DNA from: Salinivibrio kushneri
GTDB lineage: Bacteria; Pseudomonadota; Gammaproteobacteria; Enterobacterales; Vibrionaceae
NCBI RefSeq assembly: GCF_027286325.1
Contig: NZ_CP114588.1
Span: forward strand, 868,001-932,000
Direction: 5' to 3'
DNA length: 64,000 bases
In this document: in pieces, positions 8,911 through 18,562 of the stretch
Position numbering within the stretch: position 1 is the first letter of the stretch
Layout: each line of letters opens with the position of its first letter
Notes under the pieces: model-generated
What the model saw: only the letters and a program-made list of their open reading frames with translations
Told to the model about the DNA's origin: nothing
Database searches by the model: none
Program-made: the position numbers and the translations under genes

Positions 8911-9905
8911 GCATAACTCCTTATCTGCCTGAAATTTATCTCCTGCTGTTTGGCTTTTCGGTCTTCATGTACGCCGTTCTTGATGGCTATGACCTCGGCG
9001 TCGGCATGCTGCTACCAAGCTGCAATCAAGCGCAGCGTGACCGTATGATTGCATCGATTGGTCCATTCTGGGATGCCAACGAAACCTGGTTAGTGCTGGC
9101 GGTGGGCTTGCTGCTCATTGCGTTCCCCGCAGCGCATAGCATGATTTTGACTGAGCTATATTTGCCAACGTCTGTGATGCTTGCAGGCCTTATCTTGCGT
9201 GGTGTCTCTTTTGATTTTCGTGCCAAGGTGAGGCCGGAGCGTAAAGATCTCTGGGATCGATGCTTCAAAGCCGGTTCTTTTATCGCGTCGATGACGCAAG
9301 GCTACATGATTGGTCGTTACGTGCTGGCGTTTGATGAGAGCACAGGGTCGTATTTGTTTGCGCTACTAAGCGGCCTTTGTGTTACTGCAGCGTACATCTA
9401 TATCGGCGGTACCTGGCTGGTAATGAAAACCGAGGGGGATTTACAAAAACGTGCGGCTAAATGGTCACGTCGTGGCGGTTGGCTGGCAGCATTGGGGGTG
9501 TTAGCGATCAGTATCGTCAATCCTCTGGTCAGTGAGACAGTCGCAGAGCGTTGGTTTGGCTTCCCTGAAATTTTGCTACTCGCGCCCGTCCCATTGGTCT
9601 GTCTTGCGATCATGCTGCTTGTAGATCGCTACCTGCGCCACGTGCCGGTCGAAAATGATGTGGGGTACCAGTTCCCGTTCATTGGTGCGATTTTCCTATT
9701 TGCATTGAGTTTCTTTGGTCTCGCGTATAGCTTTTTCCCCGATATTATTCCTGGGGTGATGACAGCGAAAGAAGCGGCCAGTGCGCCGGGTACCTTATTG
9801 ATTGTGGGCTATGGTGCCATGTTCGTCTTGCCGATGATCTTCTTGTATACCCTGTTTGTTTATCGTGTCTTCTCGGGGAAAGCGACAGAGCTTAACTACG
9901 AGTAA
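8907..9905 (+). CDS. cydB: cytochrome bd-type (CIO-like) ubiquinol oxidase subunit II
   Basis: Membrane subunit II partnering the upstream gene (ATGA overlap). The N-terminus contains the family signature YAVLDGYDLGVGML and FWDANETWLVL, with further conserved LRGVSFDFR and the GGTWLVMKTEG segment. It is 332 residues with multiple predicted membrane helices. I could not find a small CydX-type subunit gene after it; a terminator follows directly. Alternative symbol: cioB. Confidence 0.93.
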   Translation: MSITPYLPEIYLLLFGFSVFMYAVLDGYDLGVGMLLPSCNQAQRDRMIASIGPFWDANETWLVLAVGLLLIAFPAAHSMILTELYLPTSVMLAGLILRGVSFDFRAKVRPERKDLWDRCFKAGSFIASMTQGYMIGRYVLAFDESTGSYLFALLSGLCVTAAYIYIGGTWLVMKTEGDLQKRAAKWSRRGGWLAALGVLAISIVNPLVSETVAERWFGFPEILLLAPVPLVCLAIMLLVDRYLRHVPVENDVGYQFPFIGAIFLFALSFFGLAYSFFPDIIPGVMTAKEAASAPGTLLIVGYGAMFVLPMIFLYTLFVYRVFSGKATELNYE

Positions 9906-9929
9906 GACGACGTTAACATCATTGATGAG

Positions 9930-9966
9930 GCGCTCAGGCTTTTTGACAGGCCTGAGCGCTTTTTTA
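9930..9966 (+). terminator. terminator after cydAB
   Basis: A perfect 10-base stem GCGCTCAGGC/GCCTGAGCGC with a ten-base loop and a T-tract. Confidence 0.9.
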
Positions 9967-10067
9967 TGCCCTCCTGTGGGCTGGCCTTAAACGCGCTTCT
10001 ATTAAGCGATGTTAAGGTTGCCCGTTATCACTTCATGTATCACTCTGCGCTACTATAAAACTTGTCA

Positions 10068-10083
10068 CCCTAAACATTTAGGG
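10068..10083. repeat. perfect palindrome upstream of bet operon
   Basis: CCCTAAA-CA-TTTAGGG, seven-base arms. It lies about 470 bases upstream of betI; a regulator site is possible but the protein is unknown. Confidence 0.4.
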
Positions 10084-10483
10084 GGTTAACCATTACATCT
10101 CATTTATTTGTCGTACGTTTAGTATGGTGTTTTCCTTTCTTTGTCTTGTCGTGATCACCCGTGCTTCAATGAGATATTGTGGCTAAGTGGTGGCTATTTT
10201 CTTCTAATGTGCGCCATCATGCCGTTATTTTTTTATTGTTATGCGGGCGGCCGGCCTCCGTCGTCGAGAAAATGAGGCGTTTTTCTTGTTTATGCCCCTT
10301 ACTAAAGCCAGCGTTTAGTGTTTGGCTAGGCGGTTTTTTGCCCGAATTGCTCACAAATAGTGCTATCAGCACAAAATATTAGGTCTGGAATCAGCCAGGG
10401 AAAAATTGACCTAAATCATTGTTTTGTCTTTATCTAGCTGTTTTTGGTGGGGGTGGGTGTAGCAAATTGGTTAAAAATAATGT

Positions 10484-10511
10484 TTGAGATCTAAAGATTA
10501 GCGTGTAAGAT
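10484..10511 (+). promoter_or_regulatory. predicted betI operon promoter
   Basis: TTGAGA, 16-base spacer, TAAGAT, about 44 bases before the betI ATG. Immediately downstream (10525-10542) is the dyad TCGTT-N8-AACGA, well placed to be an operator for BetI; the assignment is by position. Confidence 0.45.
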
Positions 10512-10554
10512 TATCTTTAACTAATCGTTCAATTAAAAACGAATGGGAGACGAA

Positions 10555-11157
10555 ATGCCTAAGGTAGGGATGCCGGAAGTACGAAAACCGCAACTTGTTA
10601 AAGCCACCATGACGGTGATTGGTCGAGTGGGGCTCCATGCGGCAAGTATTTCTCTGATTAGTAAGGAAGCCGGCGTATCGACAGGCATTATCAACCACTA
10701 CTTCGGTGGTAAGCATGGCTTGCTGGAAGAAACGATGCGCGTGGTATTGCGCGAGCTTTCAGCCACTGTGATCGGCGCATTGAAAGAAATCCCGCGTCAT
10801 CACCACCAGGCGCGTATTAACGCGATTATTAATGCTAACTTTGAAGGTTTTCAGGCCAAATCTGATGTGGTTAAAACCTGGTTGGCGTTCTGGTCTTATG
10901 CCATGCATGACAATGAGTTACATCGTTTACAACGTGTGAACGAGAAGCGCTTGCTGTCACATTTGCGCATTGAACTTCGCGCACTATTGCCAGAAGAGCA
11001 GGCTGCGATGGTGGCTCAGGGGATTGCCGCATTGATTGATGGTATTTGGTTGCGTGGTGCATTGAACCCTAAAGGTATTGATGCCAATAACGCACGTACC
11101 ATCATCAATGACTATTTGGATAAGCAACTGACCTTTTATGGTCGTCCTCAGAGCTAA
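10555..11157 (+). CDS. betI: BetI, choline-responsive TetR-family repressor
   Basis: A TetR-type repressor of 200 residues that controls choline uptake and betaine synthesis genes. The N-terminus [19 protein letters not shown] matches BetI proteins closely. The helix-turn-helix is around [20 protein letters not shown], followed by KHGLLEETM. The ligand domain contains [13 protein letters not shown] and [10 protein letters not shown], also BetI hallmarks. ATG at 10555 is chosen over ATG 10543 because GGGAGA sits just before it and the family starts with MPK. First gene of the operon; betB starts 54 bases after its stop. Confidence 0.95.
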   Translation: MPKVGMPEVRKPQLVKATMTVIGRVGLHAASISLISKEAGVSTGIINHYFGGKHGLLEETMRVVLRELSATVIGALKEIPRHHHQARINAIINANFEGFQAKSDVVKTWLAFWSYAMHDNELHRLQRVNEKRLLSHLRIELRALLPEEQAAMVAQGIAALIDGIWLRGALNPKGIDANNARTIINDYLDKQLTFYGRPQS

Positions 11158-11211
11158 TCCTCAACAGAGCCTTACATGCATACTCGAACAGAAAAGAATT
11201 CAGGATTAATC

Positions 11212-12672
11212 ATGAATGCGAAAACGCTTTTTATTAATGGTCAGCTTACTTCCGCAACAAGCGGCGAGCAGTTTGCAACGGTAAACCCAGCAACGGGCGA
11301 GACACTGGCACAAATTGACCAAGCCTCGGCAGACGATGTGCAAGCTGCAGTTGATGCCGCTAAGCAAGGTTTTGCGGTCTGGTCACGCATGACAGCCATG
11401 GAGCGTAGCCGTATTTTGCTTAAAGCGGTTGCGTTGTTACGTGAGCGTAATGATGAGCTCGCCAAACTGGAAGTACTGGACACCGGCAAACCGATGCAAG
11501 AAGCGGTAGAGGTTGACGTGGTGACTGGCGCGGATGCGATTGAATATTTCGCGAATTTGGTTCCGTCGATGCAAGGTGAGCAGCAGCCGCTTTCTGACAA
11601 TCAATTCTTTTACACGCGTCGTGAGCCACTTGGTGTGTGTGCAGGCATTGGTGCGTGGAACTATCCGATTCAAATTGCGATGTGGAAATCAGCACCTGCT
11701 CTGGCCGCGGGTAATGCCATGGTTTTCAAACCCTCAGAAGAAACACCGCTGACCGCACTGAAACTGGCAGAGATCTTTGCCGAAGCGGGTATGCCTGCCG
11801 GTGTATTTAATGTGGTGCAGGGTGATTATCGTGTGGGTCAAATGCTGACGGCACATCCTGAGATTGCCAAAGTCTCGTTTACTGGTGAAGTGGGTACAGG
11901 CAAAACCGTGATGGGTGATGCTGCGAAGACCCTGAAATCAGTCACTATGGAACTAGGCGGCAAATCACCATGTATCGTGTTTGATGATGCCGATCTGGAC
12001 AACGCGGTCTCTGCGGCAATGGTGGCAAACTTCTATACCCAAGGTGAAGTGTGCACACACGGTACTCGCGTTTTTGTTCATGACAGCATTTATGATCGCT
12101 TTATTGAACAGCTTAAACACCGTACTGAAAAGCTTGTTATCGGCGACCCAACCGATATGAACACCCAAATCGGCGCGCTGATCTCAACCGAACACCTTGA
12201 AAAAGTGATGACGGCTATCGAGACCGCAAAGCAAAGCGGTGCGACCTTGCTCACGGGTGGTTATCGTGTGACTGAGAATGGCCTTGATAAAGGTAACTTT
12301 GTGGCGCCCACTATTTTCACTGACTGTGATGACAGCATGGCGCATGTCCGTGACGAGATCTTCGGCCCTGTGATGTCAGTGCTGCGTTTCTCTGACGAGG
12401 AAGAAGTCGTGGCACGTGCCAACAACACGCACTACGGCCTGGCGGCTGGCGTGTTTACCCAAAACCTATCGCGTGCGCATCGCATTATTCATCAACTCGA
12501 AGCGGGTATTTGTTGGGTTAATACCTGGGGCGACTCACCGGCTGAAATGCCTGTTGGTGGTTATAAGCACTCAGGGGTGGGGCGCGAAAACGGTGTCGAA
12601 ACCCTCACACATTATACCCAAACCAAGAGTGTGTTAATCGAGCTTGGCGATTTCGCCAGCCCTTACGCCTAA
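11212..12672 (+). CDS. betB: betaine aldehyde dehydrogenase
   Basis: NAD(P)-dependent oxidation of betaine aldehyde to glycine betaine. It is an aldehyde dehydrogenase of 486 residues: the cofactor region includes [10 protein letters not shown] and FTGEVGTGK, the general base Glu lies in MELGGKSP, and the catalytic Cys in [11 protein letters not shown]. The C-terminal part has [10 protein letters not shown] and [17 protein letters not shown] at 11212 is preferred (AGGA seven bases upstream, and the protein then starts MNAKTLF as in the family); an upstream in-frame ATG at 11176 would add 12 unlikely residues. Second gene of the bet operon. Confidence 0.95.
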   Translation: MNAKTLFINGQLTSATSGEQFATVNPATGETLAQIDQASADDVQAAVDAAKQGFAVWSRMTAMERSRILLKAVALLRERNDELAKLEVLDTGKPMQEAVEVDVVTGADAIEYFANLVPSMQGEQQPLSDNQFFYTRREPLGVCAGIGAWNYPIQIAMWKSAPALAAGNAMVFKPSEETPLTALKLAEIFAEAGMPAGVFNVVQGDYRVGQMLTAHPEIAKVSFTGEVGTGKTVMGDAAKTLKSVTMELGGKSPCIVFDDADLDNAVSAAMVANFYTQGEVCTHGTRVFVHDSIYDRFIEQLKHRTEKLVIGDPTDMNTQIGALISTEHLEKVMTAIETAKQSGATLLTGGYRVTENGLDKGNFVAPTIFTDCDDSMAHVRDEIFGPVMSVLRFSDEEEVVARANNTHYGLAAGVFTQNLSRAHRIIHQLEAGICWVNTWGDSPAEMPVGGYKHSGVGRENGVETLTHYTQTKSVLIELGDFASPYA

Positions 12673-12692
12673 TTTCTAACGGAGCGACCAAT

Positions 12693-14417
12693 ATGTCACA
12701 ACGCTACGATTATATTATCGTCGGCGCGGGTTCGGCCGGCTGTGCATTGGCTGATCGGCTGACCGAGTCAGGCCAACACCAAGTGTTATTGCTTGAAGCT
12801 GGTGGTACCGATAAGAGCATTTTTATTCAGATGCCAACGGCGCTATCGATTCCGATGAATACCAAACGCTACGCGTGGCAGTTTGAATCTTTGCCTGAGC
12901 CGGGCCTTGATGGCCGCCAACTGCATTGTCCTCGCGGCAAGGTACTGGGTGGAAGCTCATCGATTAATGGCATGGTATATGTCCGTGGTCACGCTTGTGA
13001 CTTTGAAGAGTGGGTTGAGCACGGTGCTAACGGTTGGGATTACGCAAGCTGTCTACCGTACTTTAAGCGTGCAGAAACTTGGTCTGGTGGTGCTGATACT
13101 TACCGTGGCGGTCAGGGTCCTGTGGGCACATGTAATGGTAACGACATGAAGTTAAACCCGCTTTATCAAGCGTTTATTGATGCGGGTGTCGAAGCGGGTT
13201 ATCCAGAAACCAACGATTACAACGGTTATCAGCAAGAAGGCTTTGGCCCTATGCACATGACCGTCGATAAAGGCGTGCGTGCCTCAACGTCCAACGCTTA
13301 TCTGCGCCGCGCACTGAAGCGTAGCAACCTCACCCTGAAAAAAGGTGTGGTCACACGCCGTATTTTGCTGGAAGGCAAGCGCGCGGTGGGCGTGGAGTTT
13401 GAAAAAGGCGGCAACATTCAGCATGTGATGGCCGATAAAGAAGTGATCTCCAGTGCCGGCTCAGTGGGCTCTCCACAGCTGCTGCAGCTATCAGGGATTG
13501 GGTCACGCGATGTGCTCGAGAAAGCTGGCGTAGACGTTAAGCATGAGCTGCCGGGTGTGGGGGAAAACCTGCAAGATCACCTTGAAGTTTACTTCCAGTT
13601 CCACTGCAAACAGCCTATTACGCTTAACAGCAAGCTGGGTCTTATCAGCAAAGGCATGATTGGCACTGAGTGGATCTTGACTCGTAAGGGGTTGGGTGCC
13701 ACCAACCATTTTGAATCATGCGCCTTTATCCGCTCTCGCGAAGGATTGAAGTGGCCTAACGTTCAGTATCACTTCTTGCCTGCAGCGATGCGCTATGACG
13801 GTAAGGCTGCGTTTGATGGCCATGGTTTCCAGGTGCACGTCGGTCCTAACAAACCAGAGAGCCGCGGCCACGTTCGGATCAAATCAGCCGATCCGCACGA
13901 TAAACCATCAATCTTATTTAACTACATTACCACCGAGCAAGATCGTCAAGACTGGCGCGACACCATCCGTTTGACCCGTGAAATCATGGCGCAAAACGCG
14001 ATGGATGCCTTCCGCGGTGATGAAATTCAGCCGGGCAATGATGTTCAGTCTGATGAAGCGATTGACCGTTGGGTGAAAGATAACGTGGAAAGCGCGTATC
14101 ACCCCTCGTGTACTTGCAAAATGGGCGCCGACGATGACGCATTGGCTGTGCTTGATGAGCAGTGCCGTGTGCGTGGAATTCAAGGGTTGCGTGTGGTGGA
14201 CTCGTCTGTCTTCCCGACAATCCCTAACGGCAACCTAAATGCCCCAACCATCATGGTAGCGGAGCGCGCCGCTGACATGATCCTTGAAAAGCCACTCTTG
14301 CCTGCCGAGCAGGTGCCAGTATGGATTGCGGCTGAGTGGCAGCACAAGCAACGCAATCAAAACGCGCAGAGTGATGATGCCACCGTCGGTGAGCACACAC
14401 TAGAAACTAATCAGTAA
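12693..14417 (+). CDS. betA: choline dehydrogenase
   Basis: FAD-dependent GMC oxidoreductase that oxidises choline to betaine aldehyde (and can carry on to betaine), usually associated with the inner membrane. The FAD-binding motif [13 protein letters not shown] lies near residue 11, with [21 protein letters not shown] and the second GMC signature around [15 protein letters not shown]. The active-site His is in [13 protein letters not shown] and the Asn in PNGNLNAPT. At 574 residues it is slightly longer than E. coli BetA because of a polar C-terminal tail after about residue 535. It is 20 bases after betB. Confidence 0.95.
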   Translation: MSQRYDYIIVGAGSAGCALADRLTESGQHQVLLLEAGGTDKSIFIQMPTALSIPMNTKRYAWQFESLPEPGLDGRQLHCPRGKVLGGSSSINGMVYVRGHACDFEEWVEHGANGWDYASCLPYFKRAETWSGGADTYRGGQGPVGTCNGNDMKLNPLYQAFIDAGVEAGYPETNDYNGYQQEGFGPMHMTVDKGVRASTSNAYLRRALKRSNLTLKKGVVTRRILLEGKRAVGVEFEKGGNIQHVMADKEVISSAGSVGSPQLLQLSGIGSRDVLEKAGVDVKHELPGVGENLQDHLEVYFQFHCKQPITLNSKLGLISKGMIGTEWILTRKGLGATNHFESCAFIRSREGLKWPNVQYHFLPAAMRYDGKAAFDGHGFQVHVGPNKPESRGHVRIKSADPHDKPSILFNYITTEQDRQDWRDTIRLTREIMAQNAMDAFRGDEIQPGNDVQSDEAIDRWVKDNVESAYHPSCTCKMGADDDALAVLDEQCRVRGIQGLRVVDSSVFPTIPNGNLNAPTIMVAERAADMILEKPLLPAEQVPVWIAAEWQHKQRNQNAQSDDATVGEHTLETNQ

Positions 14418-14436
14418 GCATTACAAGGAAACTAAG

Positions 14437-15396
14437 ATGTCAATGAATAAACGTAAAACCAGCAAAACTCTGATGACCGCAGTCGGTTTGAGCTCAATGG
14501 TTGCTTTTAGCGCCGCTGCCAATCAGTGTGAGACAGTCCGCTTTTCGGATATCGGTTGGACAGACGTGACCTCAACGACTGCCATCACTACTGAAGTGCT
14601 GAAAGGCATGGGTTACGAGACACAAACCGATCTATTGTCTTTGCCGGTAACCTTCTCATCACTAGCGTCGGGCGACATCGACGTATTCCTCGGTAACTGG
14701 ATGCCTACGCAAACAGGCGATATCAAAAAGTATCTTGACGAAGGCTCGATCGACAGCGTTCGCGCCAACCTGACAGGTGCCAAATATACCCTCGCCGTGC
14801 CTCAGTATGTTTACGATGCGGGTGTTACTAGCGTCGCAGATATCGCGAAATACGCTGACAAATTCGACTCTCGCATTTATGGCATTGAGCCAGGTAACGA
14901 CGGCAACCGCCAGATTCAGAAAATGATCGATACCGATGATTTCAACCTGGGTGACTTCCGTCTTATCGAATCGAGTGAAGCTGGCATGGTGTCTCAGGTG
15001 TCTCGTGCCGTTCGTCGTGACAAATGGGTTGCCTTCCTCGGCTGGGCCCCGCACCCAATGAACAGCAACTTTGATATGAAATACCTATCAGGTGCGGATG
15101 AGTACTTTGGTCCTAACTATGGCGGTGCCACGGTGCACACCAACGTACGTAGCGGTTATGTCGAGCAGTGTGCGAACGTCGGTCAAATGCTTGAGCAACT
15201 TGAGTTCAGCCTCAAGATGGAAAACGAAATGATGGGCAAAATCCTTAATGACGGAGAGAAGCCTCAGGCTGCGGCACGCGAGTGGTTGCGTAATAACCCA
15301 AGTGTGTTGAACAAGTGGCTGGACGGCGTGACTACCGTTGATGGTGAAAACGCGGTTGAAGCAGTCACTGAGTACCTGAAAAAGACTGAAGCGTAA
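14437..15396 (+). CDS. choX: choline ABC transporter substrate-binding protein
   Basis: Periplasmic binding protein of a choline-type importer. A signal peptide covers about residues 1-28 (ending near FSAAANQC). The mature part is an OpuAC/ProX-type fold with the choline-binder pattern FSDIGWTDVTSTTAI, GDIDVFLGNWMPT and WVAFLGWAPHPM; the Trp and Asp residues would form the quaternary-ammonium cage. It lies 19 bases after betA. This gene order (betIBA then a binding protein, permease and ATPase) is the one known in Vibrio, where these genes are sometimes called proXWV. Confidence 0.92.
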   Translation: MSMNKRKTSKTLMTAVGLSSMVAFSAAANQCETVRFSDIGWTDVTSTTAITTEVLKGMGYETQTDLLSLPVTFSSLASGDIDVFLGNWMPTQTGDIKKYLDEGSIDSVRANLTGAKYTLAVPQYVYDAGVTSVADIAKYADKFDSRIYGIEPGNDGNRQIQKMIDTDDFNLGDFRLIESSEAGMVSQVSRAVRRDKWVAFLGWAPHPMNSNFDMKYLSGADEYFGPNYGGATVHTNVRSGYVEQCANVGQMLEQLEFSLKMENEMMGKILNDGEKPQAAAREWLRNNPSVLNKWLDGVTTVDGENAVEAVTEYLKKTEA

Positions 15397-15417
15397 ATAA
15401 AAAAGTGTAGAAGGAGA

Positions 15418-15437
15418 GGGCGGTGTTAACGCCGCCC
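15418..15437 (+). promoter_or_regulatory. intercistronic hairpin between choX and choW
   Basis: GGGCGG-TGTTAACG-CCGCCC, six G:C pairs, not followed by a T-tract. Such hairpins after binding-protein genes commonly stabilise the upstream part of the mRNA or cause partial termination, so the binding protein exceeds the permease. That role is inferred. Confidence 0.5.
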
Positions 15438-15450
15438 CTAAGGTTTTATT

Positions 15451-16293
15451 GTGAATATTATTACAGATAACAAGATCCCACTCGGTCAATGGATGGAAAA
15501 TGGTGTTGATTGGCTAACCATGAATGCTGCCGGCTTTTTTGATGCGATTTCAATCGGCTTAGATACCAGCATCATGTTTTTGGTCGACATCTTTAAATGG
15601 ATGCCACCTGCGATGCCTATCATCATGACAGCCTTGCTGGCGTGGTACCTGCAGCGTCGACTTTCCATCGTGATCTTTGTTGTGAGTGCGCTCTTGTTGA
15701 TCCTCAACCTGGGCTACTGGCAAGAGATGCTGGAAACCTTTGTTCTGGTATTTGCCGCGACAACGATTTCCGTATTAATTGGCATACCGCTTGGGATAAT
15801 GGCCGCGCATCGGCCCTTGGTGTACACCATCATGCGGCCGCTGCTTGATTTAATGCAAACGGTGCCACCATTTGTGTACTTGATCCCAACCTTGGTGCTG
15901 TTCGGCTTGGGCATTGTACCGGGACTGATTTCAACCATCATTTTTGCCATCGCGGCTCCGATTCGTTTGACCTATCTCGGCATTACTCGTGTACCGGAAG
16001 AGTTGGTAGAGGCAGGACGCGCATTTGGTGCTAACCGTATGAAACTACTGTTTAAAGTGGAGCTTCCTGCGGCACTGCCTAGCATTATGACCGGTGTGAC
16101 TCAGTGTATTATGTTGTCACTATCGATGGTTGTTATCGCGGCGCTGGTCGGTGCTGACGGCCTCGGTAAGCCAGTGGTTCGTGCACTGAATACCGTCAAC
16201 ATTTCTCAAGGTTTTGAAGCGGGTCTGGCGATTGTATTGGTAGCCATCATTCTTGACCGCCTGTGTAAAGCACCAAACCAAGGCAACGAATAA
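15451..16293 (+). CDS. choW: choline ABC transporter permease
   Basis: Inner-membrane permease of 280 residues with a BPD-transport domain. Hydrophobic segments run from about residue 50, and the ATPase-contact (EAA) loop reads VEAGRAFGANRMKLLFKVELPAALP (about 187-211). GTG start, with AAGG a few bases upstream; no better ATG is available. It follows the GC hairpin downstream of choX and ends ten bases before the ATPase start, so translation of the last two genes is close-coupled. Confidence 0.92.
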   Translation: MNIITDNKIPLGQWMENGVDWLTMNAAGFFDAISIGLDTSIMFLVDIFKWMPPAMPIIMTALLAWYLQRRLSIVIFVVSALLLILNLGYWQEMLETFVLVFAATTISVLIGIPLGIMAAHRPLVYTIMRPLLDLMQTVPPFVYLIPTLVLFGLGIVPGLISTIIFAIAAPIRLTYLGITRVPEELVEAGRAFGANRMKLLFKVELPAALPSIMTGVTQCIMLSLSMVVIAALVGADGLGKPVVRALNTVNISQGFEAGLAIVLVAIILDRLCKAPNQGNE

Positions 16294-16303
16294 GGGGGAA
16301 ACC

Positions 16304-17506
16304 ATGGACGCAATCGCAATTAAAAATTTAGACGTGGTGTTTGGCGATAATGTTAAGCCAGCACTGGATCTGCTTGATAATGGATTAAGCCGCTCGGAGA
16401 TCATCGAGAAAACTGGTCAAGTCGTGGGCGTGGATAATGTCTCACTCAATGTGAAAGAAGGTGAAATCTGCGTCTTGATGGGCTTATCGGGCTCAGGTAA
16501 ATCGAGCCTACTGCGCGCCGTGAATGGATTGAACCCCATCAGCCGCGGTAGTCTTGAAGTCCGTGATGGCAACAGAATGGTCGACATGGCAACAGTTGAC
16601 TCGCAAACGCTTCGCCACCTTCGTACTAATCGTGCATCTATGGTGTTTCAAAAGTTTGCCCTTATGCCTTGGATGACAGTGGTTGATAACGTCGCCTTTG
16701 GCCTAGAAATGAAAGGGATCAGCAAGAAAGAACGCCGTCGACAAGCGCTGGAAAAGCTAGAAATGGTCGGGTTGGACGATTGGGCTTATCAATACCCGCA
16801 TGAGCTGTCTGGTGGTATGCAGCAGCGCGTTGGCTTGGCCCGTGCGTTCGCGATGGACAGTGATATCCTACTGATGGATGAACCTTTCTCGGCACTGGAT
16901 CCACTGATCCGTGCGCAGCTGCAAGACGAGTTGCTAGAGCTGCAGAAAAAGCTCAATAAAACCATCTTGTTTGTGAGCCATGATTTGGATGAAGCCCTGA
17001 AAATTGGTAACAACATTGCCATTATGGAATCAGGTCAGCTTATTCAACATGGTAAGCCTGAAGACATTGTGTTGCGTCCCGAGACCGATTATGTGCGTGA
17101 CTTTGTTGCTCATACTAATCCACTGAACGTGCTGAAAGGGCGTTCGATGATGAAGTCTGTTGACGACTTGCCTCATGTCGACAACCGTTGGAAAGTGTGT
17201 GAGCAGCGTGATATTTGGGTTACCGCAGAGCAGGGTGGTCGCTTGTCAGCCGCTGCAGGCTCACAACCCTTGCGTGTCGTTGAATGGCAAAAAGACGTTC
17301 AAGATCTGTCACAAGTTGGAGACGACACGATAGTGGTTGCCTCGCCTGATATTGAAATGCGTGATGCGATTGAAATTCGCTATCACACCGTTAAGCCGGT
17401 ATTACTCATCGAAGAAGGGGAACTGGTTGGTACCTTATCTGATCATGACTTCTACCACGCGCTGTTGGGTAAGTTTCAACAAAAGTGCACGGATAAAGCG
17501 GCGTGA
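16304..17506 (+). CDS. choV: choline ABC transporter ATP-binding protein
   Basis: ATPase of the choline importer, 400 residues. Walker A is GLSGSGKSSLLRA, the Q-loop is MVFQKFALMPWMTV, the signature is LSGGMQQRVGLARAF, and Walker B is ILLMDEPFSALDPLIR, followed by the switch His in LFVSHDLDEAL. The C-terminal region (about 280-400) resembles the regulatory CBS-like tail of OpuA/ProV-type ATPases, with a final VGTLSDHDFYHALLG. ATG 16304 follows a GGGGG ribosome site; the in-frame start at 16253 would overlap choW by 41 bases. Last gene of the bet-cho operon. Confidence 0.93.
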   Translation: MDAIAIKNLDVVFGDNVKPALDLLDNGLSRSEIIEKTGQVVGVDNVSLNVKEGEICVLMGLSGSGKSSLLRAVNGLNPISRGSLEVRDGNRMVDMATVDSQTLRHLRTNRASMVFQKFALMPWMTVVDNVAFGLEMKGISKKERRRQALEKLEMVGLDDWAYQYPHELSGGMQQRVGLARAFAMDSDILLMDEPFSALDPLIRAQLQDELLELQKKLNKTILFVSHDLDEALKIGNNIAIMESGQLIQHGKPEDIVLRPETDYVRDFVAHTNPLNVLKGRSMMKSVDDLPHVDNRWKVCEQRDIWVTAEQGGRLSAAAGSQPLRVVEWQKDVQDLSQVGDDTIVVASPDIEMRDAIEIRYHTVKPVLLIEEGELVGTLSDHDFYHALLGKFQQKCTDKAA

Positions 17507-17539
17507 CATTTGGCATATTCGTCAATTGACGTATAAATA

Positions 17540-17571
17540 AAATAGCCTGCTCATGGAGCAGGCTATTTTTT
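17540..17571 (+). terminator. terminator of the bet-cho operon
   Basis: A 13-base stem, AAATAGCCTGCTC and its complement, with an ATG loop and a T-tract. Confidence 0.9.
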
Positions 17572-17652
17572 ATGTACCTATCTATGTCCGAGGCTTGGTG
17601 CCTCACTCCTGCCCCTCACGAGCGGTTTTTTGTGAGCGAGACGAACCAGGCG

Positions 17653-18150
17653 CTAGGGCATAATCACGGTATCAATCACATGGATAACGCCGTTAGACGT
17701 CATGATATCGGGCTTAATGACGGTGGCGTTATCAATCTTTACATCTCCATACGATGTTTTAATCATCACGTCACTGCCTTGCACTGTCGTTGCCGACGAC
17801 ATCCCCATCACTTGTTCTGCTGTCACTTTACCGGCAACAACGTGATAAGTCAGAATATCGGTCAGTTTACCTTTGTTTTCGGGCTTGAGCAGTGTCTCTA
17901 CCGTGCCGTCAGGTAACTTGTCGAAGGCCGTGTTCGTGGGGGCAAAGACGGTAAACGGGCCTTCTCCTTTCAATGTATCAACAAGGTCCGCGGCTTTGAC
18001 GGCTGCCACCAATGTTGAAAAGTCGTCATTTTTCATTGCTGTATCAACAATGTCATGCTCGCCTTTGTGGTGGGCAGCGACGGCGCTTCCCATCCCAACC
18101 AGCAATGTCGCAGTAATGGCTAATTTCGTGATCGTGCGTGTTAACATCAT
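17653..18150 (-). CDS. secreted fasciclin (FAS1) domain protein
   Basis: One signal peptide (about 1-25, ending AVAAHH) and a single FAS1 domain, with the H1 motif [15 protein letters not shown] and the H2-like segment [11 protein letters not shown]. Ends in the typical [16 protein letters not shown]1 proteins mediate surface adhesion or matrix contact; the actual role here is unknown. Two ATGs stand in tandem (18150 and 18147) behind AGGGAG, and longer starts upstream have no ribosome site. Convergent with the choline operon. Confidence 0.87.
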   Translation of the reverse strand: MMLTRTITKLAITATLLVGMGSAVAAHHKGEHDIVDTAMKNDDFSTLVAAVKAADLVDTLKGEGPFTVFAPTNTAFDKLPDGTVETLLKPENKGKLTDILTYHVVAGKVTAEQVMGMSSATTVQGSDVMIKTSYGDVKIDNATVIKPDIMTSNGVIHVIDTVIMP

Positions 18151-18562
18151 CGTTCTCCCTTTGATTTCGTTTCCCCACCGAATAAGTTGCTTTATTACAA
18201 CCCTTGGTGACGACTTGGGAAGGATCAACTTGTTGCAAGGGTGAAAACGAGGACGGAAGCGAAGTCGATCACTGGAGAGAAGAAATAGTGCTCATCTTCC
18301 TCTTTTTTACGCTCAATAACGGCTGCCGTCTTGTGAAATTTTTCGAATGAGTCATTCATATTATTGTGATTGTTGTCACGATTCATCAGGCGTAATCTCA
18401 TTCTCGTTCCAAGGCAACAACGCAACTGTGATGTCGAACTGTGATAGCGCCTCGGTGAGTCTTTGGAGATAGATTTTTAGAAATGGAGACATTGAGGTGA
18501 CAAATCACCGGCACAATTTGCGTTTAATAGCTGTCAACCCATTACGAAAGAGGAAACAAACC
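18151..18562. other. divergent intergenic region between the fasciclin gene and the small secreted protein gene
   Basis: No gene supported. It holds a CRP-like dyad at 18365-18380. An open frame of 66 codons on the minus strand (18225-18425) lacks a ribosome site and was not accepted. Confidence 0.5.
18365..18380. promoter_or_regulatory. CRP-like site
   Basis: TGTGA-TTGTTG-TCACG matches the TGTGA-N6-TCACA consensus at nine of ten positions. It could serve either divergent gene. Confidence 0.4.

Larger units (their letters stand above)
9967..10554. other. long intergenic region upstream of betI
   Basis: About 590 bases without a supportable gene. It holds a palindrome at 10068-10083 (CCCTAAA, CA, TTTAGGG), a G-rich run near 10447-10458, and the betI promoter. 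The one open frame of note (10179-10382) has no ribosome site and no recognisable product. Confidence 0.6.

Noticed and set aside
9906..9966. CydX-type small subunit gene after cydB
   Set aside because: No ATG-led frame fits before the terminator.
10179..10382. 67-codon frame in the betI upstream region
   Set aside because: Starts at TTG without ribosome site; composition (Cys, Leu, Trp) looks like random translation.
18225..18425. Minus-strand open frame of 66 codons upstream of the fasciclin gene
   Set aside because: No ribosome site at any in-frame start and no recognisable product, although its composition is not absurd.
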